In this document: one piece after another, positions 54,553-64,000 of the stretch
How the letters are laid out: the number at the start of each line of letters is the position of its first letter
How positions within the stretch are numbered: the stretch's first letter is position 1
DNA from: Piezodorus guildinii
Lineage: Eukaryota > Arthropoda > Insecta > Hemiptera > Pentatomidae
DNA: 64,000 nt
Assembly (NCBI GenBank): GCA_023052935.1
Contig: CM041292.1
Coordinates: 175,806,400-175,870,399 of the forward strand
Direction of reading: 5' to 3'
Position numbers and translations under genes: made by a program
The notes under the pieces: generated by a model
Told to the model about the DNA's origin: nothing
Seen by the model: the letters and a program-made list of their open reading frames with translations, nothing else
Database searches by the model: none

Positions 54553-55210
54553 ATTTTACTTTTTCCCTTACTCTCGCCGTGTAGCCGCGGCCTATACATA
54601 AAAGTTATAGCAAGTGAAAGTATTGCCATAGAAAACAATTTGAAAATTCATTTTTTCAAGTAATGGAATGTAACAGATGAAATTACCGTTTTTAGAATAA
54701 GGAAGAAATGAAAAATTGAGATAAAATCCAACATATTTTTCATTTAAAGGAAAGGAGAAAAGAGAAATGTATGTTTTTCTAGGTTTTTTTTTTTTAGAAA
54801 ATAAAAATAGTAATATATCTATATTACATCTGTATAATATTCCTTCTGAGATTTTAGAATATATGTTATGTTATGTACAAAGTTGTGGAAGATAATGCAA
54901 AGAGAAGAATGGGGTATAAACTGATGATTATAAGTAAAAATTTAATATAGGTGGAATAATCAGAAGCTGCCTGCAAAATGAAAGTATTTAAAAAAAGACT
55001 GACTCCTGATTATACCACCTATAATAGTTTCTACAGTTGACTAAACAGCCTCAATTACAATTTAATGTTGTGATGTTTAATTTAAATCATGTGTTTCCAA
55101 CTAAACTAAATAAACCTATTTAAATTTCTTATCAACTTTAAGTAGTTCTTTAATTGGTTTTAAAAGCCGAGGTAAGTGAAAATCATTTGTTGCCGCGCCG
55201 GATTTTTTAG
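54553..55210 (+). repeat. Family A repeat, diverged copy
   Basis: From ACTTTTTCCCTTACTC and AGCAAGTGAAAGTATTGCCA to the end GAGGTAAGTGAAAATC and TTGTTGCCGCGCCGGATTTT. Several internal deletions. Confidence 0.6.
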
Positions 55211-55239
55211 AAATATTATATCACGAAATAAAAAAAAAG

Positions 55240-56060
55240 ATAAAACTAAATGACAAAGCTAAAGGATACTTTTTTTGTAGTATTTGCCGTCATTTTTGAT
55301 AAACTTCTTTCAACGGCGAACCAAGTTTTCTATCCTAGATTTGAAAAACTGCGAAGTGCTATAAAAAAAAAACAGTAAAACATTTCTAATGGTTAAATCA
55401 TTGGTAAACAATTCTCCTTGCAAAAAGTTGTCCGAACTTCAAGTTAAGTGGTATTCTGTAGGGGGTAAATCAGGTTAATTAAGGAGGTAGGGTGGAAGGA
55501 CTTCAGAGCCTAAAACTTTAATTCATTCACTGCCCGTATTGAAACCCGAGGTCAGGTGTTATCATGAAGGAGGTACTGGTCTGTTACTTTATCGAATTTT
55601 GTCGCATTCGGTTAATTTCTTAGCGGTATTATGGTAATGAGTAAATTATTTTCCCTTTGATAGAAAAGAAAAATGAACGACCCCGGCCATAGACCATTAC
55701 ACCATATAGTAAGTATTAACCTTTTTCGGATGGATATTCTGTTTGGCATGTGTCGAGGAGGCCGATCGGCATCGATCGACGTACATAATCCACTTTTCGC
55801 CACAAGTTATTAAAGAAACACACGTCTCGTTTCAACTGCTGACGTTTGTTGAACTGGTGTGCGAGGAATGGAGTATTTTCGCCTTTCCGATCAATTGTAG
55901 ATGCATAGAAACCGTCGCCTGACTTGTGCCTAGCACTGACGCAAGTTCGCTGACTGTTTTATGAGGATCTTCTTCCACGAAACCATATCGCTAAATAATT
56001 CCATCGAAACCTTTTTTTCGTAAAGCTATACATTCTAGCTGCCTAAGTGTTGCTTAGGTA
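55240..56060 (-). pseudogene. Third mariner-like transposase remnant
   Basis: On the minus strand separate frames read EKWIMYVDR (near the first catalytic region), HPKKV, and a GSEVLPPYLPN...YHLNLKFGQL stretch corresponding to 'LPHPPYSPDLAPTDYHLF'. KTWFAVERSLSKM then resembles the C-terminal 'RWQKCI'. At the right end the frame includes helix-turn-helix-like sequence (EDPHKTVSELASVLGTSQAT). The catalytic middle missing from the other mariners is present here, but it is riddled with stops. Terminal repeats are not evident. Confidence 0.65.
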
Positions 56061-56159
56061 GAAGGGATACGCTCGCAACTGGGTCAATCCTGATTTGTGC
56101 TTTGCTTCCACATCTTTTTTAAGAGTTTCAAAGTCCTATTCCTGGTGTTTCAAAAAGTT

Positions 56160-56183
56160 TTTTTTTTTTTTTTTTTTTTTTCA
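56160..56183. repeat. Poly(T) tract
   Basis: A 24-base T-run beyond the transposase remnant. Confidence 0.9.
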
Positions 56184-56509
56184 TTTTTGAAAGAATATTA
56201 GCTTTAAAAGATATTAACTTTTTATGGCATGGACCGACACATATTGATATGAGGGCCTTGTTAATTATATATACTTCACTAATTATATACCTAACCTATA
56301 TAATTTTAATTTATAGTTTGGTTTGTTACTATAAGCTTTACATATTTTATATAAAGAGGCATCTTATAACAAAGTTCGTTCCATATTTTATTAGTCTTAT
56401 CTGTTTTTCTTGTAGAATGCCTTCTATTAATTGTCATTTTTAATAATAGTAAGAAATACATAATTTTATTAAATACTAGCTGGCCCAGCAAACGTTTTTC
56501 TGCCATGTA

Positions 56510-56830
56510 AATTATTTGGCACCTTTTTACTATTTTATCAAAAATGAGGCATAGTTAGTGGGCTTTAATATCATGTAGCGTGAGTCTGATTGAAATAGTT
56601 TGACAAGGCTTAAATGCTAATTATTCATAAAAAATTAATTATGTCGATTTAAAAAAATTAGTTATAGCCATTTTGGGAAAAAACGTAAAAAGGTGCAAAA
56701 AGCATAGAATAAAGTACTACTTAGGGTCAGCCAATTTCAGTGAAAAAAGTTGCTGTAAGATCTGGGGCGAATCATTGTCTTACATATGAAATTTCAGTTT
56801 CGTTCTACCTCCGAAGGGACTTTAGCCCTA
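56510..56830. repeat. Two family A fragments in opposite orientation
   Basis: 56515-56680 (plus) has GGGCTTTAATATCATGTAG and TTTGACAAGGCTTAAATGC. 56690-56830 (minus) has AAAAAGTTGCTGTAAGATC and ATATGAAATTTCAGTTTCGT. Head-to-head joining implies rearrangement or two insertions. Confidence 0.6.
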
Positions 56831-57097
56831 GACACCTTTGCACATACCTGAACCCCTACCGGAAGTACTTGGACATAATGGGTACTAAGTGATCCATATG
56901 TCCCTCCATTTGATCTCTGCCGCCTTTCCTCCATCCCCTCTACTATTCCTTCATATATGTACCTCCCAAATCCTAGGGCCAGGGCACTCCGGTCAAAATG
57001 TTCTTAATGCAAAGTTGCATTATAGTTTATCATTAACAAGTTTATGTGCCTATCTTCATTGTGTATAAATAAACAAAAGTTTATATAAAAGTGTTAT

Positions 57098-57500
57098 TTG
57101 TTAACTCTACGAAGGTTTTCAGTTCGCTCTCGTTATTCAGCTTGTTATTTCTCTTCTGATGTCTCTATCACTTTTCAAGGCAATCCAACTTTGTTTACAA
57201 AAACCTTTACCTTACTCGACCTTTGCGCAATAATTGGATTATCTTTCAATTTAAACTTGTCAGATTGGCTAACAAGCTATCGAACAAAAAACTAACAATC
57301 AAAAATACTATTATAGAGCGTGACTTTGCATATAAATATCTCGGAACGAGGATTAAGATCTTTTTTAAAACATATTTTCTTTTTATATTTACGACTGTAT
57401 TTAATATAAATACAATAAGTAAAGTGGCTAATTTAAAATTATGGACATGTGTCCGGAAATGCGCTGTTAAGAAGAGTCGAAAATGTGTTTCTGGCAAAAA
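57098..57500 (+). pseudogene. Decayed LINE RT fragment
   Basis: SSDVSITFQGNPTLFTKTFT then IGLSFNLN resembles 'ADDVSIFC.G...' followed by the helix and the 'GLSFNLNKS' block after the catalytic box of Jockey-related RTs. In the next frame TIKNTIIERDFAYKYLGTRI supplies the 'YKYLG' block. The catalytic ADD is degraded to SD. It is possibly the upstream part of the fragment at 57920, displaced by the transposon end between them. Confidence 0.45.
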
Positions 57501-57749
57501 CACCTTCTAGCTTCTCTGGAAGCGATTTTTAGGCAAAATCTCTGAAATAAGAGTTGTAAATCATTAATTTCGACAAACATTGGTTCCAAGCAATTGAACC
57601 AGCGTCGTTACACCTTCAGATAACCCAGTTGTGGTCCTAAATATCCTAAATTTCCTGTGAACAAACAGTGCAATTCGAACTTAATCGTGGTGAATGAAGT
57701 TATGAGAGTTGCTTTAATGTAAGAATACCACCGGATTCTTAAGATTCAG

Positions 57750-59414
57750 TACCGTAAAATGAGGTGAATGGAAACACAAATTCGATATTATTTCCAAATT
57801 GCGTGAAAGCCACTTACTTTACTGTACAGGAATTAATGTTGTTGTTAATGGTTGGCCACTGTGTAAATAATTCGATTATACGGTTTTGATTTGTTGACAT
57901 CGCCGTAGCTCTCTTTACGACTAAAACTTCAGATTTATATGGCTATTATCAGGCCTACTTTGCTCTATGGTTCATCAATCTTACGCCATCTGTATAACAC
58001 GACTCTTCAAAGGCTGCAGAACTACCAGAACTCCGTCCTCCGGTGGATCGTCCGTGGCACTTCGCTGCAAAGGTCACGAAATAGCCACATCCACGAGGAG
58101 TCCCAGGTACCCCCAGTGCCTGAGTATATAGCGGTGGAGGCACATCAAGTTCTTTGATGGGCTAAAGGCTTGTGCCAACCCTCTCTTCAGAGATATTGCA
58201 CCACCACCTAGGCCTGGGAGGTGGCAAAGCACTGTCCCTTTGGTCGACGTTTTCGCTGAGGGAAGGGGTCTGGACTCTGCAGTCTGAATCCATTACATTT
58301 TCATAAGCCTGGAAGATGGTGTCTCCCTATCCAGTTTGTTGAGGAGAAAGCCTACAGTCGGAACCACAACATACAGTGGACTTAGGAATGCCAAACTTGA
58401 AATGCCTCAAAGGTAGCGTAAGTTCGCAACATTGTTTCTTGGTTTAGAGTTTTTCAACAATAAAGTATATCAGAAAAAATAAATAAAAATTACAGTCCTT
58501 CAAGTTGTCTTCATACATACAATTCCTTGCTCAATAAATTATTTGAAACAGTTTCTTAGCAAGAGATTTTTTAGGTTATGGCATACACATTTTCTGGAGT
58601 GTGGGGTGAATGAGAACTGTCAGAAGACACATCTGATGAATATTCTTTGCAAGACAGTGATGCTTAGTTGGTGTTGTCGTGCACATCTGTAGATGAACCT
58701 GGATTTGAATCATTATCCACAAATTATGACACTTCAATTGGCAAATTTTTACTGATTGAATAATTACTGAAAACCCTGAGAATTTTTAATTTTATGTTTA
58801 TAAGGTTTTAGAGCTTGATGATGGAGGATACATCCGTTTGTTTTAGAAAAGAATCAAGCAAAGGTTCGCCCTAACTCAAGAAGAAGTTTACTTTAGCACT
58901 ATCTAAGTTACATTGAAGTTGAATCGAATCTTCTAAATCTACTAGATCTTTGGAGTCTTTTTCATTTGTCAATGATCTAAATACATAAACCATTACTGAC
59001 ATTTCTTCTTCTTCTTACAGAAGCGTGATGCTTTAGAACGTTTTTAGAATATAATAGACCTAATTTTTAGAATATAAGTGAGTAAAGTGACCTAATTTAT
59101 ATTTTAAAAAGATTTTATTTAGAAAAAGTAATTTATTAAGCATTTTAAACTGTTCTCATACACCCCAAGTGTTGTAAATGGGAAGACAATAACATTTTCA
59201 ATGTCGTTCCTAATCATCCCTAGTGTAGGGTGAATGGGAACAGTAATATATATATATTTTTTTTTAAACTACTATTCAAAAACACACACCCAGTAAATAT
59301 GTAATAGAGTGGACGTGGACCTCGATGTATTGTTAAATTAATTCAGATAAAAAATAAATTTTTTATATTGCTCAAGATGCAATAGAGTGTTCTTATTCAT
59401 CCCGTTTTACGATA
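57750..59414. mobile_element. Decayed DNA transposon with 28-bp inverted ends and TA target
   Basis: 57750-57777 (TACCGTAAAATGAGGTGAAT...) and the complement of 59387-59414 match at 21 of 28 positions, each starting with TA. The core GGGTGAATGGGAAC recurs inside near 58609, 59180 and 59232, like subterminal binding sites. A plus-strand stretch at 58640-58930 may be a broken transposase end, but stops are frequent. A LINE fragment (57920-58430) is inserted within it. Confidence 0.5.
57920..58430 (+). pseudogene. Jockey-like LINE C-terminal fragment
   Basis: AIIRPTLLYGSSI, LQRLQNYQNSVLRWIVRGTS and HIHEESQVPPVPEYIA are the post-RT 'KPxLTYG...LQxxQNKxLR...' region of Jockey-like LINEs, including the downstream 'VPPVEEYI' motif. 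The frame breaks at about 58157. The GC content is higher than in the surrounding transposon, so it is younger. Confidence 0.72.
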
Positions 59415-59419
59415 CGTTG

Positions 59420-60165
59420 ATACGAATAATCCTCGAACTTCCGTCAAACGTTATTAAGTTAATTAATGATTGAATTTCAAGACCCTCAAAACTTATTAAT
59501 ATTAAGTAATAAATTTATATTAAATATTCTATAAACGCTCTTCTACAACACAAGTATATCACGTCATATTATGCTCCTGACACCTGACAGACAGTACACG
59601 ACATTAAGGAGATACGATAAAGTAAATCATCAAAAGCCTAACACTTAACATGGAGTCAATTACTGTTCCGCTAAGTCACGCTAGAAGGGTGAGGATCGTT
59701 AGAAAGGTTACATAAGCTTTGCTAATAGCTAATATAGTGAGGCAGTGAAACGATCGTTAAAGGTGAACTTTAGCAATATCACAATTAGCAGCCCCATTCT
59801 AAGCCTTCGCTATCGATGATTGATGGTCTCCACTCACTATATGTCTCTCTAAAGCTCGTTATTCCTTTTGTTTATTTTTTTCCCGCCTAGTATTATACTG
59901 GATTCTAATAGGTCTCATTCGATACGAATAATGCTCTTTTTAAACTGAAAACTATCATTAGGAAAGAAGGAGCAGTTTACTCGATACTTTCTCGATTAGC
60001 TGTTCAACTACAGGCTAAGTGGTGTGGCTCAGGGATAGGATTCAGTCTAGAATCTGCGCTCATCTGTTTCGGGGCAATGATTAATTCTCTTATTTCGGTC
60101 TTAGGATATTAAGGTCATCATAAACGATTATGTTTGTGACATGATATATTTACTAATCGTAAAAT
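59420..60165. other. Unassigned stretch
   Basis: 59580-59870 is more balanced in composition and unique in the window; no open frame. 60018-60080 has a weak tRNA-like GTGTGGCTCAGGGATAGGAT without a B box. Confidence 0.35.
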
Positions 60166-60174
60166 AAAAATTAT

Positions 60175-60510
60175 GAATTATTAGTAAAATTAGTGCCATA
60201 CTCACAAAATACAGCAGAAACAAGAAACTGCTCGAAGATACCTATTACTACATGTACTTGACAAACGTTCAAAACTTCCAGTATATTACAACAAATTCAT
60301 TTACATTACTATTATCAGACCTATTTGGACAAATGGAAACAAGCTTTGGGGCTCTAGTAAACCATCCAATTCCTCCCGCATCCAATCCTTACAATCGAAA
60401 ATCGTTCGCAAATAATAAAAGTCTCTTCCTTTTTCACAAATCAATTCCTCCATAATTGCAGACCTAGCTCGTGATAGTTCAACCTCTTTTCATTCCTAAC
60501 TCCCTGCTCA
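60175..60510 (+). pseudogene. Jockey-like LINE C-terminal fragment
   Basis: The plus-strand copy of the 9-kb/15-kb subfamily: GAAACTGCTCGAAGATACCT, YLTNVQNFQ, TATTTGGACAAATGGAAACA and CGCATCCAATCCTTACAATC. Frame broken repeatedly; only the thumb/C-terminal part is present. Confidence 0.72.
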
Positions 60511-60894
60511 CACAAACCCACTTTTCCAAACCTCTTATATCTCTGGCCTCTGGACCTACTGCATTTTTTTTGCCATGCATATTTACTTATTGTCTAAATA
60601 AGTAGTAGCATAAAAAAAATAAACATTCTATTGAATCTGGATGAATATATTTCCGATCACTTGATTCATTTCTAAAGCACAGTATCATAATAATGACTTT
60701 ATATGTCATATAAAGTAGGTATCCCAAAATACCAGGTGAGCGTGATCTTGCACAGGTGTCACCTGTGTAGTTGCTAGCATAATTTTTTTTTTTTCTTTTG
60801 TTCACCATGATCTCGATTTAAAGGAGGTTTTTCGAGTCAGGGGGTAAGGGCGGGGTATAAATAGAGAGATAAAAGTCCTCCCGGTACCGAGATG

Positions 60895-60978
60895 GGAACT
60901 AGAATTTTTTTCGCTCGGGAGTTACCACGCGCGCACGCACACACACACACACAGACCTTTTTGCGGGACTTGGTTATT
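60895..60978 (-). repeat. Family A 5' end, minus strand, with (AC)n
   Basis: CTCGGGAGTTACCACGCGCG, about eight CA units, CCTTTTTGCGGGACTTGG. It lies 50 bp from a plus-strand copy, giving a head-to-head pair. Confidence 0.65.
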
Positions 60979-61026
60979 TTATATTGAATATTTTATTTTA
61001 TTTGGTTATTTTATTTTGAATATTAC

Positions 61027-61870
61027 TTTCACTTACTATATATAGTAAGGGAAAGTATTGCAATCGTGAAAATTTTCGAATTCCAGTTTTCAACGGAAAT
61101 ACACATTTTAGGGTCCTCTGAGACCAAATAACCAAGTAACACAAAAATGTGTGTGTGTGGTAACTCCCGGGCGGAAACAGTAAGTCCTATGAAACTGAAA
61201 TTTCATATTTATGACAAATATTCGCCCGAGACGTTGCAAAACCTTTTTCATCAAAATGAGCTTACCAGAAGAGCGAGCCACTTTGTATCATGGATTTTGC
61301 ACCTTTTTTAGATTTTCTCAAAAACGGTTCCGACGATTTTGATTAAACTCGCTACATCGATGTTAAATTTAATAGGCGTTCATATCATGTTAGTTTCATT
61401 CTGATTTGAATGGTCTGTCAGGGCTTAAATTCCGATATTTTGAGTTTTCTTTTTATTAACGTACCTTTAATTTTGTTGATTCTATAAAAATAACTATATT
61501 TTCTTATTACCACTGATGAAAATCAGGTAAATATATAAATTGAATGAATTCGATACCCAACTAAAGGAGAAAACAGAAAAAATATTTTTTTAATGTAATT
61601 TTTCGTTTTTGAACATAAGAACAGTAATATACATGTATGATATACCGTTAGAAAGCTAAAGATTTTAGCAAAAATATTATCTCATATATAAGCTTTTAAA
61701 AGTTAATATAGAGTGATAAAATGCAGATTAAACTAAGAGATTGTTTTAGATAATAATATAATAGATTTTTTAATGAAACGCATGTTACTTACATTGATTG
61801 TTATAACATTATTTTATTGATTTTTAAAATGGAGGTAAGTGAAAGTCGTGTGTTGCCCGTACCAGATTTT
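61027..61870 (+). repeat. Family A repeat, best full-length copy (~845 bp)
   Basis: Starts with ACTTTCACTTACTATATATA...GGGAAAGT (near-perfect 32-bp palindrome, 61029-61060). Runs through CTCAAAAACGGTTCCGACG and CATATCATGTTAGTTTCATT. Ends GGTAAGTGAAAGTCGTGTG and CCCGTACCAGATTTTTTT. No open frame of note. The reference copy for the family in this window. Confidence 0.82.
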
Positions 61871-62184
61871 TTTCATTTGCTATGATTCAGCGTTCTTGTG
61901 TAGCCGAGCTGATATATCGCACTGCGGCCATGAACTACTAACCTAACTTATATATCACTCATAGCTTCAACCCGCTTGACGTTAGGATAAGCTTGTTAAC
62001 TGTCGGGGCCTCTTTAACTGCACTATTTACGGCACAGCTATCGTCCTATTGTATATTCTTCCGTTGTTCCCTCTTGACGAGGTTGTTATTTTTTTTTATT
62101 ACTGTTTTTATTAGTTTTTCAATTGACACACATAACAGCATTCAATAGACACGTGAGAGTGATTGGTAATTCTAGCTAAAAAAG

Positions 62185-62592
62185 AAAGAATCCAAATCAG
62201 ACAAATAGCCCTGCGAAACTGAAATATGATATTTGATACAACTATAAACACGAGATGTAATAGCAACTTTGTCAATAAAATTGTTGAACCAGAAGTCACT
62301 TTATACCATCCATTTTGTACCTTTTTACAATTATCTCAAAAACAGCTTTAACGGTTTCGATTAATCTCGCTATATCGATGTAAAATTTAATGGCCTTTAA
62401 TATCATGTAGGTTTCATTCTGTTTGAAATAGTCTGACAGGGTTTAAACGCCGATATTTTAAATTATTTTGTTCTAAAGTATCTTCACTTTTGTAGATTCA
62501 AAGAAATTAACCATATCATATTTTTAGGATTGGTAAAAACTGGCAAAATATAGAACTTGAACGAATTTAATAACCAACTAAAGAACAAACAT
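62185..62592 (+). repeat. Family A repeat, left part of an interrupted copy
   Basis: Collinear with the 61.2-61.6 kb region up to ACCAACTAAAGAACAAACAT. It resumes at 63825. Confidence 0.72.
62581..62592. repeat. Direct repeat, left (AAGAACAAACAT)
   Basis: Repeated at 63825-63836. Both copies share the same departures from the family A consensus, so they look like a 12-bp target duplication. Confidence 0.7.
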
Positions 62593-62965
62593 TATGAATG
62601 TATAAAAATATTATTCGGAACAGTCTCTTCTATTTTATTTATATATTTTATTCATCATAACATATATAAACCATGATTATTAAAACATTACGCTTCGAGG
62701 TACCTTATAGAGTCTACATGATAGTTGCATGTGTTCAGCAGCAAAATGATGAAAGAATTAATATGTGACAATGAAATGATAAATTATTTTAACAGAATGA
62801 CAGAATTGTTCATATATAGGAACTTTATATTAATAATACTACAATATTAAATGACCTATATTAGGATATAACATGGAAATAAATATGATATTTAAAGATC
62901 TGAAGATGAGGTATAAGGTACCTCGAAACGTAATGTTTTAATAATCATGGTTTATATATGTTATA

Positions 62966-63653
62966 GAACCTGCCCTCCAGTTTACATAGACAATCACCAG
63001 ATACCACAATCAAACACAGTAACGTACTTAGGACTTATTTTTGACAAAAGGTTGACATGGGGCCCACACGTCAAGACTAAACGTAAAACTCTAAATTTTC
63101 GACAGAGACTATTGTATTCTATACTTCATAGACATTCTAAATTACCCATCAGACAGAAACTTAACGTATACACTTATTTATTAAAACCAATATGGACTTA
63201 CGCTTGCCAAATATACGGACCTGCTAAAAAGACACACATACGAAAAATACAAACATTTCAATCGCAATTTTTAAGACTGGCAACGAACTCACCACTATAT
63301 GTTTCAAACGATACCCTTCATACTGACTTCGTATTCCTACTACAACAAACCACATTCGATCGACTTACAAACGATTTCACGACAAACTAAATGGACACAT
63401 AAACAAACTTGTGCAAAACATGGCTACAACCGACATACCATCCATAACTCGGCGTAGGCTGAAAAGGAGTTGGATGAGGGATCTCCTGACCTAAAAATAT
63501 AGTTATGCTTAATGTCAGGAGGATGCACCACTGGGTGCTGTCTCCCTCATGCCTGACCACGCCATGTTTACTTAGATTTTAGCTCATTTGCTGATTGTAA
63601 TTTTTTTTACAGGAGTAAGTAAAATATTAAGTGAAAAAAAAAGAAAAAAAAAT
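62966..63653 (+). mobile_element. Jockey-like LINE, severely 5'-truncated, with A-tail
   Basis: Starts inside the region after the RT domain and ends in the A-rich run at 63633-63652. Its 3' UTR includes TCAGGAGGATGCACCACTGG and GTGCTGTCTCCCTCATG. A 23-bp imperfect repeat (62943-62965 against 63714-63736, 20/23) may be its target duplication, but ~60 bp lie between tail and right copy. Confidence 0.7.
62969..63390 (+). pseudogene. Jockey-like ORF2 C-terminal fragment
   Basis: CPPVYIDNHQIPQSNTVTYL, GLIFDKRLTWGPHVK, LLKPIWTYACQIYGPAKKTH and IRKIQTFQSQFLRLATNSPL are the conserved post-RT blocks of Jockey-type LINEs. The single frame is open for about 140 codons to 63390. The first eight residues of the open frame (from the ATG at 62947) come from the foldback arm, not the LINE. 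The sequence is distinct from the 29.5-kb and 9-kb Jockey families, so at least three Jockey lineages are represented. Confidence 0.82.
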
Positions 63654-63824
63654 TACTTTAAATATATAAATAGTAAAATAAATAAATAGTAAAACTTGAT
63701 TTATTTATTTATAAATCAAGTTTTATTTATGTTATAATAAATACAAATATAAAGAAAGAGAAGAGATTGTTTCAACTACTACATTCAAAATTATATTTAC
63801 TGTTTTATAGTAATAATTGATATT

Positions 63825-64000
63825 AAGAACAAACATGTTTTTCGAATGTAATTTTTTGGTTTTTTGAATCTAATAACAGTAACATAAATGTAAAATATAC
63901 CGTTGTAAAGCTAATGATTTTAGAAAAAAAAAATGATATGCAAAGTTGTAAATTTTAATGTAAAGTGAGAAATATAAACTTATCACTGATTATTATATTG
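63825..64000 (+). repeat. Family A repeat, right part of the interrupted copy
   Basis: TTCGAATGTAATTTTTTGG, AATATACCGTTGTAAAGCTA and AAATTTTAATGTAAAGTGAG continue the family A copy begun at 62185. Cut by the window end. Confidence 0.72.

Larger units (their letters stand above)
62593..63824. mobile_element. Foldback element with hammerhead-like hairpins, disrupted by Jockey
   Basis: Left arm 62610-62708 (CAGTCTCTTCTATTTTAT, ATATATAAACCATGATTATT, ACGCTTCGAGGTACCTTAT) is inverted at 62911-62965 plus 63737-63780, the right arm being split by a Jockey fragment. The right arm contains CTGAAGA, a 6-bp stem (GAGGTA/TACCTC) and GAAACGTAA at 62900-62932. A 12-bp direct repeat flanks the whole. Confidence 0.7.

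Overview
The window reads as AT-rich, intergenic, repeat-saturated DNA from an animal, probably an arthropod. Evidence for this: several clades of non-LTR retrotransposon (Jockey-like, CR1/Jockey-like, RTE-like), mariner transposons including a Hsmar1/cecropia-like type, tRNA-derived SINEs with A and B boxes, palindromic MITEs, a Helitron-like element, and abundant (TA)n and poly(A) tracts. I found no convincing host gene, rRNA or true tRNA gene, operon, or CRISPR array. I cannot name the species. Almost every open frame longer than 60 codons is a transposon fragment, a microsatellite artefact or chance.

Layout. 0-9 kb: a ~180-bp tandem repeat split by a mariner (1616-2477), an inverted duplication inside a second mariner-like family (4.7-4.9 kb), poly(A) repeats, and a long-armed foldback MITE (7.74-8.19 kb). 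9-16 kb: three minus-strand Jockey fragments, a tRNA-derived SINE (12.2 kb), and a 5'-truncated RTE-like LINE (12789-13964) with an intact reverse-transcriptase frame and a perfect 12-bp target-site duplication. 18-23 kb: several copies of the dominant repeat of this window (family A, with a near-palindromic ACTTTCACTTAC... end), one interrupted by a second mariner (21877-22751) that shares its internal deletion with the first. 23-34 kb: LINE 3' ends with (ATT)n tails, SINEs, and a Jockey insertion (29484-30953) flanked by a ~137-bp direct duplication. 34-43 kb: a foldback MITE with hammerhead-like hairpins, a SINE, a CR1/Jockey remnant lacking its catalytic palm, a retrotransposed 3' end with an 11-bp duplication, and a Helitron-like element (40228-41176). 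43-53 kb: SINE and LINE remnants, a 391-bp MITE with perfect 27-bp inverted ends, and two inverted copies of a 'GAATTGAGTCCC' repeat 3.5 kb apart. 54-64 kb: a third mariner lineage, LINE remnants inside a decayed transposon with TA-flanked inverted ends (57750-59414), and a three-level nest in which a Jockey fragment sits in one arm of a foldback element, which itself sits in a family A repeat.

Nothing here works together as a pathway. The interest lies in insertion mechanics and the relative ages of insertions: target duplications, nesting order, shared deletions and inverted duplications. The best coding candidates outside clear transposons are a cysteine-containing open region at 16.2-16.6 kb (minus), a GC-rich block at 45.8-46.2 kb (minus) and a 48-codon frame at 34.2 kb (plus). 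All three are low confidence.
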